Source: Croceibacterium_A sp035626815
GTDB taxonomy: Bacteria > Pseudomonadota > Alphaproteobacteria > Sphingomonadales > Sphingomonadaceae
Direction: 5' to 3'
Assembly: GCA_035626815.1 (NCBI GenBank)
Contig: DASPMY010000031.1
Location: 1-5,167 of the forward strand
DNA: 5,167 nucleotides
Numbering within the stretch: position 1 is the stretch's first letter; the number at the start of each line of letters is the position of its first letter. The notes beneath the pieces were generated by a model. It did no database searches, was not told the origin of the DNA, and saw only the letters and a list, made by a program, of their open reading frames with translations. This document shows positions 1 through 5,167 of the stretch, piece after piece. A program made the position numbers and the translations under genes.

Positions 1-1
1 G

Positions 2-136
2 AACGAGGCTCTCAAAGCCATGGTTCTGGTACTCCCGTCGACCATGTCTGTGGCCACGGGTGCTACGGCAGCTTTCGCAAGTGCGAAACCCGTGCGGGGT
101 CGGTTCACCCCGCCGAACGCTCGATTCGTCCGTTAA
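2..136 (+). CDS. doubtful short reading frame open at the left edge
   Basis: A plus-strand frame enters from the left edge and ends at a TAA at 134-136. If it starts inside the window, an ATG at 20 would give 38 residues, with a GAGG at 5-8 as a rather distant ribosome-binding site. The middle is mildly hydrophobic and Ala/Thr/Val-rich, and the end is basic (finishing NARFVR). It could be the tail of a gene running in from the left or a small peptide, but no family is recognised. Third-codon GC is lower than in the genes to the right. The same bases form several perfect stems, and the opposite strand is also open here. All three points argue against it being coding. Confidence 0.13.
   Translation, partial: NEALKAMVLVLPSTMSVATGATAAFASAKPVRGRFTPPNARFVR
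19..46. other. 6-bp inverted repeat at the left edge
   Basis: CATGGT at 19-24 is matched perfectly by ACCATG at 41-46, with a 16-base loop. A competing pairing in the same place joins GAAC (1-4) to GTTC (23-26) and GGCT (7-10) to AGCC (16-19). Either is weak alone, but they extend the run of hairpins to the window edge. Confidence 0.3.
55..94 (-). other. apparent three-way junction
   Basis: CACGGGT (55-61) pairs perfectly with ACCCGTG (88-94). The enclosed bases hold two small hairpins that fit side by side: GCT/AGC at 62-64 and 70-72, and TTCGC/GCGAA at 74-78 and 83-87 with a four-base loop. Three stems meeting with almost no unpaired bases is a shape typical of folded RNAs. Confidence 0.4.
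94..113. other. 7-bp perfect hairpin
   Basis: GCGGGGT (94-100) is followed by a six-base loop and then its exact reverse complement ACCCCGC (107-113). No T-run follows on either strand, so it is not a classical intrinsic terminator. Confidence 0.45.
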
Positions 137-150
137 CTTTAATCAATTGG

Positions 151-179
151 GAACCGCGGTCGGGCAGCCGGCGCGGTTC
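151..179. other. 8-bp hairpin next to an AT-rich patch
   Basis: GAACCGCG (151-158) and CGCGGTTC (172-179) are perfect complements. The loop contains a further CGG/CCG stem (161-163 with 168-170) closing GCAG. Immediately to the left, 133-149 is the most AT-rich patch of this region. Read on the minus strand, the hairpin precedes that patch, so it could end transcription of the structured interval. There is no proper U-tract, so the terminator reading is weak. Confidence 0.45.
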
Positions 180-260
180 GTCGCCCGTGCGAGACGCCTC
201 GCCGACGCCAGAGCACCGTGACACGGGCGGAAGGGCTGCGGCCGCCGAGTCGGCTGACGG

Positions 261-303
261 GGCGGCCCCAAGAGAAATGGGGCCAGCCTTGCGGCCGACC
301 CCA
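261..303 (-). promoter_or_regulatory. two mutually exclusive hairpins, one with GNRA loop
   Basis: On the minus strand, the segment at 303-293 pairs with 288-278 in an 11-bp stem capped by GCAA, a GNRA tetraloop. Two of the eleven pairs are G-U wobbles. The same central segment (284-278) can instead pair with 270-264, a perfect 7-bp stem that extends to about ten pairs with one bulged base (261-263 with 286-288), over a seven-base loop. The two folds cannot coexist. This is the layout of a switching or attenuating RNA, although no downstream gene is visible in the window. Confidence 0.45.
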
Positions 304-319
304 CTCTCACCGGCGGTGG

Positions 320-333
320 GTCCCGGAGGGGAC
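320..333. other. 5-bp hairpin with four-base loop
   Basis: GTCCC (320-324) and GGGAC (329-333) enclose four bases. It is a short perfect hairpin, adjacent to a CACC/GGTG pair just to its left. Confidence 0.35.
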
Positions 334-391
334 GCTTATCGCCTGGCGTTTTCAAGACCGTTTCCCAACAACGCTCTTGCGAGCTCGTCGT

Positions 392-435
392 GAACCGGCG
401 TTTCCATCGCCCGGCGCTCGCGCCGGTGCCGGTTC
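392..435. other. nested two-level hairpin
   Basis: An outer stem of GAACCGG (392-398) with CCGGTTC (429-435) encloses an inner stem of CCGGCG (411-416) with CGCCGG (421-426) around a four-base loop. Both stems are perfect. The unpaired twelve bases on one side of the inner stem can form a competing GGCG/CGCC pairing on the minus strand. Confidence 0.45.
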
Positions 436-490
436 CGTCGGGAAGCGGGGTATGATCGCGAGGACCTGTCCCTGCCGCCCGGCGGTTCCG

Positions 491-500
491 AGACCGGTCT
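491..500. repeat. 10-bp perfect palindrome
   Basis: AGACCGGTCT is its own reverse complement and is followed by TTT on the plus strand. It could be part of a hairpin or a dimeric protein-binding site. Nothing near it decides which. Confidence 0.3.
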
Positions 501-624
501 TTTCGACCTGGGCCTCGAACGGTCCAGCTCTGCCCGGAAGCTTTGCTGTCCCTCGGCACCCGATCGGAAAAGCCGACCTTGCCGACATTGCGCCTTCGCG
601 GTCTCAACGGTCTGGATTTGGTCG

Positions 625-646
625 GCACCAGGACGAACCTTGGTGC
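625..646 (-). other. 8-bp hairpin with one bulged base
   Basis: GCACCAGG (625-632) pairs with CCTTGGTGC (638-646) with a single bulge. On the minus strand the loop reads TTCGT, close to a UUCG tetraloop. Confidence 0.4.
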
Positions 647-708
647 ATTCCGCTTCGCATCCCTCCACCGCGCGGCATCTCGCCGTCGCGTCGATCCGGT
701 TCCAAAAT

Positions 709-750
709 CCCTTCTTCGCCGCCGGCCTTTCGGCCTTTGTCTCGGAAGGG
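709..750 (-). other. outer stem enclosing a GAAA-capped hairpin
   Basis: CCCTTC (709-714) pairs with GAAGGG (745-750). Inside, GGCC (724-727) and GGCC (732-735) form a stem whose loop reads GAAA on the minus strand, a second GNRA tetraloop. On the plus strand the loop would be TTTC, so the motif supports leftward transcription. Confidence 0.42.
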
Positions 751-773
751 CCAATCCCCGTCTCGATGATTGG
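751..773. other. 6-bp inverted repeat
   Basis: CCAATC (751-756) and GATTGG (768-773) are perfect complements across an eleven-base loop, directly adjoining the stem that ends at 750. Confidence 0.35.
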
Positions 774-816
774 AAGGTGCCGCGTGCGACCGATTCGGGC
801 AAGCGCGGAAACGCCC

Positions 817-863
817 AGTTATCCACTTCGCGCCTGAATGCCAGTGGACAAGAGTGGATAACT
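817..863. repeat. 11-bp inverted repeat with DnaA-box-like arms
   Basis: AGTTATCCACT (817-827) is repeated in perfect inverse as AGTGGATAACT (853-863) across 25 bases. A third, imperfect copy AGTGGACAAG (843-852) abuts the right arm as a tandem repeat matching 8 of 10 bases. Each unit contains TTATCCACT or TTGTCCACT, one or two mismatches from the bacterial DnaA box TTATCCACA. The site starts 27 bases past the argG stop. It could be a DnaA-binding cluster, another protein's operator or the base of a hairpin ending argG transcription. No T-run follows on the minus strand, so an intrinsic terminator is unlikely. Confidence 0.5.
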
Positions 864-889
864 CAACGGCTCGTCGCGGATCGGGCGGT

Positions 890-2107
<1,218 letters not shown>

Positions 2108-2116
2108 CGGGCAAGG

Positions 2117-2120
2117 CTCC
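2117..2120 (-). promoter_or_regulatory. argG ribosome-binding site
   Basis: GGAG on the minus strand, nine bases before the ATG at 2107. It supports the short start over the upstream in-frame ATG at 2167. Confidence 0.6.
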
Positions 2121-2134
2121 GCAGGATTGGCGCT

Positions 2135-2156
2135 GGCGCGCCTAACAGGCCGCGCC
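2135..2156 (-). other. strong hairpin ahead of argG
   Basis: On the minus strand, GGCGCG pairs with CGCGCC and then, past one bulged G, CCT pairs with AGG over a three-base loop. That gives nine pairs, seven of them G-C, in the 66-base gap between the preceding stop and argG. It lacks a U-tract, so it is not a classical terminator. It could protect an RNA end, lower read-through into argG or be chance in GC-rich DNA. Confidence 0.4.
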
Positions 2157-2173
2157 CCCGGCGGCAACGCGGG

Positions 2174-2719
2174 TCAGCGCAGCGGCCGGGCGCCGAGCTG
2201 CGGGTTGAGCGCGGCGATGTGGTTGAGCCACGCCTTGGGATGGCGCAGCATCGAGCGCGGGTAGTCGACCCGCAATCCGCCGAGCTCGGCGATGCGGCCG
2301 ACGAAGTGGATGCAGTTGCGCGTGTCGAGGTCGTAGTACTTGCCCGGGGCGTCGCGCCACGCGGCCATCTCCTGCATCATCCGGCGATAAGTCGCGTCCG
2401 GCACGGTGATGGTGAAATGGCGGTTGGCGCGGCGGACGTATTTTTCCTTCTCGCTGTACATGCCGTGGGCCACCGGGCCGGCGAGGACGCCGGGGCCGGC
2501 GGTCCGCGCCGAGAAGCCGTAGTTGGCGTGGACGACCTCGCCGGTATCGTCGAGCGTGCCGTCGAACGCGACGAAGGCATGCGGGTAGCGCCCGGTGAGG
2601 AACGACCCGCTGAAGCTGTGGAAGGTCACCGCGACTTCCGCCCGCGCCGGCCCCGCGGCCAGCGCCGCGAGCGCCAGGAGCACGGGGACGAGAAGGCGGC
2701 GGAACAACGATGCGACCAT
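2174..2719 (-). CDS. small exported protein, possibly papain-like fold
   Basis: The function is unknown. From the ATG at 2719 the product is 181 residues. It opens with a clear signal peptide: basic FRR, a Leu/Ala/Val-rich core, then GPARA before the mature EVAV (cleavage near residue 27), so it should be exported to the periplasm. The mature part has His-Ala-Phe-Val-Ala-Phe near residue 47, then HANYGFSA, and later DTRNCIHFV, which holds the only cysteine (near 136). An early histidine on a strand and a later cysteine starting a helix is the order seen in circularly permuted papain-like (NlpC/P60-clan) proteins, a tentative resemblance only. A GTG three codons upstream (2728) is an alternative start. 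The ATG is preferred for its nearby GGGTGG. It begins 25 bases after the sugar dehydrogenase stop, which suggests co-transcription. Confidence 0.85.
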   Translation of the reverse strand: MVASLFRRLLVPVLLALAALAAGPARAEVAVTFHSFSGSFLTGRYPHAFVAFDGTLDDTGEVVHANYGFSARTAGPGVLAGPVAHGMYSEKEKYVRRANRHFTITVPDATYRRMMQEMAAWRDAPGKYYDLDTRNCIHFVGRIAELGGLRVDYPRSMLRHPKAWLNHIAALNPQLGARPLR

Positions 2720-2744
2720 GGCGACCACCCGGCAGGAACGACGA

Positions 2745-3965
2745 TCAGAGCGCCGTCGGCTCGATCCGCAGCACCGCGTTCTCGTTGCCGTCGGTGAGCA
2801 CGTAGATCAACCCGTCGGGCCCTTCGGCGAAGTCGCGCACGCGCTGGTGCAGCTCGCCGAGCAGCGTCTCGCGGCGGACGTCGCCCAGGCCCGCGCCGAG
2901 CACCACGCGCTCGAGGCCGCCGGTGAACGGGACCTCGCCGCGCCGGGCGCTGCCGACGAACAGGTTGCCCTTCCACGCCGGGAACCGGTCGCCGCGGTAG
3001 ATCATCAGGCCCGACGGCGCGATCGACGGGCTCCACAGGATCAGCGGCCGCTCGATCCCGGGCGAAGCCGGCTGCTCGGAGCCTTGCGCGCCGTCGTACT
3101 GGCGGCTGTAGGTGAACGCCGGCCAGCCGTAGTTCGCGCCCGGGCGGATCAGGTTGACTTCGTCGCCGCCGTTCATGCCGTGCTCGGCGTTGAGCACCGC
3201 GCCAGCATCGGTGACCATCAGCCCGTGGTGGTCGCGGTGGCCGTAGCTGTAGATCGCCGGGTGGGCGTCCGCGCGGCCGACGAACGGGTTGTCCGGCGGG
3301 ATCGAGCCGTCGGCGTTGAGCCGCAGGACCTTGCCGTAGATCGTCGCCAGGTCCTGGGCGACCTCGCCGTAGGCGCCGCCGGCGGTCAGATAGAGCGTCC
3401 CGTCAGTGCCGAAGGCGATGCGCGAGCCGAGCGCCGAGGACACGCCGCCCTGGAACAGCGTCTCGACTTGCGACACGCGCCCGTCCGCGAGCTTGCCGCG
3501 CATCAGCGTCAGCCGGGCGCTGCGCTGCTGCGGCGGGCCGGGATCGCCTTCCGGCCGCGCCGCCGGCTCATTGTAGGTCCAGTAGAGCCAGCGGTTGGCC
3601 GCGAAACCGGGATGCAGCGCGATGTCCTGCAGCCCGACGCTGAACATCGGCTCGGCCGGCCTCGGCATCCCGGCGACCGGCTGCGGATCGAGCCGGGCAT
3701 CGGCGGTGGTCGCGCCGCGGACGATGCGCAAGTCCCACCCGCGCTCGGCCACCAGCAGGTCGCCGTCCGGCAGGAACGCGATCGCGAACGGCCGCCGCAG
3801 CTCGCGGACGAGCGGAGTGACCCTGATGCCGTGCTGCTCGGCGGTATCGAAGACGTACGACGGCTCGGTCAGCGTGACCGGCGCGATGCCGATCGCGTTC
3901 TGCTGGGCTTGCGCGGCGCCGGGGAGGAGCAGCAGCGCGGCCGCGGCAACCAGCTTACCGGCCAT
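2745..3965 (-). CDS. PQQ-dependent sugar dehydrogenase, periplasmic
   Basis: This is a member of the glucose/sorbosone dehydrogenase family (soluble GDH/YliI type), six-bladed beta-propellers that oxidise aldose sugars using pyrroloquinoline quinone. The 406-residue product has a signal peptide cut near residue 20 (LPGAAQA), so it acts in the periplasm. Family blocks appear in order: RPFAIAFLPDGDLLVAER (58-75), DIALHPGF with the likely catalytic-region His118, GSRIAFGTDGTLYLT (180-194), GKVLRLNADGSIPPDNPF (211-228), YSYGHRDHHG (239-248), GGDEVNLIRPGANYGWP (266-282), WKGNLFVGS and RVRDFAEGPDGLIYVLTD (375-392), whose paired arginines match those contacting PQQ in soluble GDH. The usual GHRNPQG block is altered to GHRDHHG. 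The start follows a strong Shine-Dalgarno and lies 32 bases past the methyltransferase stop. The natural substrate cannot be told, and no PQQ synthesis genes are in the window. Confidence 0.93.
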   Translation of the reverse strand: MAGKLVAAAALLLLPGAAQAQQNAIGIAPVTLTEPSYVFDTAEQHGIRVTPLVRELRRPFAIAFLPDGDLLVAERGWDLRIVRGATTADARLDPQPVAGMPRPAEPMFSVGLQDIALHPGFAANRWLYWTYNEPAARPEGDPGPPQQRSARLTLMRGKLADGRVSQVETLFQGGVSSALGSRIAFGTDGTLYLTAGGAYGEVAQDLATIYGKVLRLNADGSIPPDNPFVGRADAHPAIYSYGHRDHHGLMVTDAGAVLNAEHGMNGGDEVNLIRPGANYGWPAFTYSRQYDGAQGSEQPASPGIERPLILWSPSIAPSGLMIYRGDRFPAWKGNLFVGSARRGEVPFTGGLERVVLGAGLGDVRRETLLGELHQRVRDFAEGPDGLIYVLTDGNENAVLRIEPTAL

Positions 3966-3971
3966 TCGCTG

Positions 3972-3981
3972 CTCCCCTCCC
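3972..3981 (-). promoter_or_regulatory. strong ribosome-binding site of the sugar dehydrogenase
   Basis: GGGAGGGGAG on the minus strand, six bases before the ATG at 3965. It fixes the start although the frame stays open far upstream through the neighbouring gene. Confidence 0.8.
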
Positions 3982-3997
3982 GTAGCCCGCCTTGCTG

Positions 3998-5167
3998 CTA
4001 CTCCGCGGCTTCCTTGAGCTCGGGGGCGAGGTGCCACACCGGCGGCTCCTCGCTCTCGCGCAGGCGGCGGCTTTCCTCGTAGACGTAGTCGCCGGTCATC
4101 GGGATCGCCGCGCGGTCCTTCACGTAGACCAGCTGCCAGTTGACCATCTTGCCGTGGCGGAAGGCCTGCTCGGCGCCGGCGAGGTAGAACTGCCACATGC
4201 GGTAGAACACGTCGTCGTAGAGCTCGACGATCTCGTCCTTGTGCATGACCGTGCGGTTGTACCACTCCTCGAGCGTGTGACTGTAGTGGAAGCGCATCGC
4301 CTCGACCTGCATCACCTGCCAGCCGGCCTTCTCGCTTTCGGTGACCAGCTCGCTCAGCGCCGGAATGTAGCCGCCGGGGAAGATGTACTTGCGCGTCCAC
4401 GGGTCGGTGAAGCCGGGCGCGCCGGCGCGGCCGCAGCAGTGGCTGAACATCACCCCGTCGGGCTTGAGCAGCTTGTAGGTGTGCTGGTAGAACTCGGGAT
4501 AGTGCGGCGTGCCGACGTGCTCGAGCAGGCCGACCGAGCTGATCCGGTCGAATTGCCCCTCGACGTCGCGATAGTCCATCAGCGCGAACTTGACCTTGTC
4601 CTCGACGCCTTCGGCTTTCGCGCGCTCCTTGCAGAAGGCGATCTGGTCGGGCGCCAGCGCCACGCCGAGCACCTCGACGCCGTAGTGCTTGTGCAGGTAC
4701 AGCGCGAAGCCGCCCCAGCCGCAGCCGATGTCGAGCACTTTCATGCCCGGCTTGATGTTCATCTTGGCGGCGATGTGGGCCTTCTTGTCGAGCTGGGCCT
4801 TCTCCAGGCTGTTGTCGAGCTCGCGGTAGTAGCCCATCGTGTACTGCCGGTCCTCGTCGAGGAACAGTTCGTAGAGGCGCCGTGTCAGGTTGTAGGTGTG
4901 CTCGGCGTTCTTGCGCGCCTTGCCGCGCAAGTTGACGCTGTCGATCTTGGCCGCGGCCCACGACAGGACCTTCTTCGCCGGGGTCTTAGCGCCGAGGCCC
5001 GAGCCGCTCTTCACCTTGGCGTTCAGCGCCGCGTAGAGCACCAGGTCGCGGATATCGTAAGGCTCGTCGACGACCAGCCAGCCCCACATGTAGGCCTCGC
5101 CGGCGCCGACCGCCGGATAGCGCGCGATGTGCTTGGACGCCTTCTTGGTGGTCAGCCGGACATGCAT
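3998..5167 (-). CDS. divergent cyclopropane-fatty-acid synthase family methyltransferase (5' partial)
   Basis: The family adds a methylene or methyl group from S-adenosylmethionine to double bonds of membrane phospholipid acyl chains, at the cytoplasmic face. In the 389 visible residues the SAM site is textbook (VLDIGCGWGG, 144-153, then VEVLGVALAPDQ). Counterparts of E. coli bicarbonate-site residues are present as Glu216 (LLEHVG), His243 (FSHCCG) and Tyr295, with TDPWTRKYIFPGGYIP at 254-269. Three usual motifs are changed: GEAYMDG reads GEAYMWG (23-29), HYDxGND reads TYNLTRR (91-97), and YSCAYF reads YTMGYY (109-114), so the active-site cysteine is a methionine. The first codon coincides with the window edge, and relatives have a further N-terminal stretch, so this ATG is probably internal. 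It heads the visible gene group. It may be a true CFA synthase or a lipid methyltransferase of another specificity. Confidence 0.9.
   Translation of the reverse strand: MHVRLTTKKASKHIARYPAVGAGEAYMWGWLVVDEPYDIRDLVLYAALNAKVKSGSGLGAKTPAKKVLSWAAAKIDSVNLRGKARKNAEHTYNLTRRLYELFLDEDRQYTMGYYRELDNSLEKAQLDKKAHIAAKMNIKPGMKVLDIGCGWGGFALYLHKHYGVEVLGVALAPDQIAFCKERAKAEGVEDKVKFALMDYRDVEGQFDRISSVGLLEHVGTPHYPEFYQHTYKLLKPDGVMFSHCCGRAGAPGFTDPWTRKYIFPGGYIPALSELVTESEKAGWQVMQVEAMRFHYSHTLEEWYNRTVMHKDEIVELYDDVFYRMWQFYLAGAEQAFRHGKMVNWQLVYVKDRAAIPMTGDYVYEESRRLRESEEPPVWHLAPELKEAAE

Larger units (their letters stand above)
19..863 (-). ncRNA. candidate large structured RNA (unrecognised)
   Basis: This long stretch without a credible gene is unusually rich in inverted repeats, listed separately below. 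They include an 11-bp stem with a GCAA tetraloop, a GAAA-capped hairpin inside a 6-bp outer stem, a nested two-level hairpin, an apparent three-way junction and an 8-bp stem with an internal CGG/CCG extension. Minus-strand transcription is favoured because both tetraloops fit the GNRA pattern only on that strand, and because two wobble positions in the 11-bp stem pair as G-U there but become A-C mismatches on the plus strand. The open frames across it encode Arg/Pro-rich products with no recognisable domain. I looked for hallmarks of RNase P RNA, SRP RNA, tmRNA and 16S/23S termini and found none. The ends are unknown and the region may continue beyond the left edge. High GC makes short stems common by chance, so this is an inference, not an identification. 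Confidence 0.35.

Noticed and set aside
1..60. The left edge translates as NEAL, recalling the sphingomonad tmRNA tag style
   Set aside because: The frame continues Lys-Ala-Met without the Ala-Ala stop of a tag, and no tRNA-like acceptor or T-arm is found nearby on either strand.
133..148. TTAA repeats suggesting a CtrA-binding site (TTAA-N7-TTAA)
   Set aside because: The two TTAA copies (133-136 and 139-142) are only two bases apart. The seven-base spacing of the CtrA site is not met.
336..407. Possible 23-residue minus-strand peptide starting at an ATG at 407 (METPVHDELARALL...)
   Set aside because: It reads plausibly as a short helix but has no good ribosome-binding site, mixed third-position bases and an overlap with the nested hairpin. 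There is too little evidence to call it.
143..826. Long minus-strand open frame (227 residues) and the plus-strand frames at 218-769 and 543-1013 in the left region
   Set aside because: Products are Arg/Pro/Ser-rich with no recognisable domain. Several overlapping frames are open on both strands at once, starts lack ribosome-binding sites, and the bases are better explained by inverted repeats.
137..889. Ribosomal RNA, tRNA, RNase P RNA or CRISPR array in the gene-free region
   Set aside because: No conserved rRNA ends, RNase P core (GAAAGTCCGGGCTCC-like) or cloverleaf could be found, and there are no regularly spaced direct repeats.
2745..4961. A 738-residue minus-strand frame that would fuse the sugar dehydrogenase to an upstream extension
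   Set aside because: The upstream half is an out-of-frame reading of the methyltransferase gene. A signal peptide and a strong ribosome-binding site mark the real start at 3965.

Overview
The window is high-GC bacterial DNA, most likely from an alphaproteobacterium and plausibly a sphingomonad. This rests on the GC-rich codon use, the alphaproteobacterial style of the argininosuccinate synthase, and the accompanying lipid and periplasmic genes. It is an inference from protein flavour and gene content, not a marker-gene assignment.

Layout: positions 890-5167 are filled by four genes, all on the minus strand and read from right to left. They are a divergent cyclopropane-fatty-acid synthase family methyltransferase (3998 to the right edge, 5' end cut off), an exported PQQ-type sugar dehydrogenase (2745-3965), a small exported protein of unknown function (2174-2719), and argG (890-2107). 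The gaps are 32, 25 and 66 bases. The first three genes look like one transcription unit concerned with the cell envelope and periplasm. argG could be read through from them or start on its own, but no convincing promoter is visible in the 66-base gap, which instead holds a strong hairpin.

Positions 1-889 hold no convincing gene. Open frames exist on both strands, but their products are arginine- and proline-rich and resemble no known family. The interval is instead crowded with inverted repeats. Two of the hairpins have GNRA tetraloops (GCAA and GAAA) when read on the minus strand, and one 11-bp stem is kept continuous by two G-U pairs only on that strand. This suggests a large structured RNA transcribed leftward from downstream of argG, either as a free RNA or as a very long 3' untranslated region. 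I do not recognise it as RNase P RNA, tmRNA, SRP RNA, 6S RNA or a ribosomal RNA. At its right end, 27 bases past the argG stop, lies an 11-bp perfect inverted repeat whose arms resemble DnaA boxes.

Functionally, argG makes argininosuccinate for arginine synthesis. The other three proteins act at the membrane or in the periplasm and share no obvious pathway with it. The two best leads are the unexplained structured region and the methyltransferase, which keeps the family's SAM site and most bicarbonate-site residues but has lost three otherwise typical motifs.
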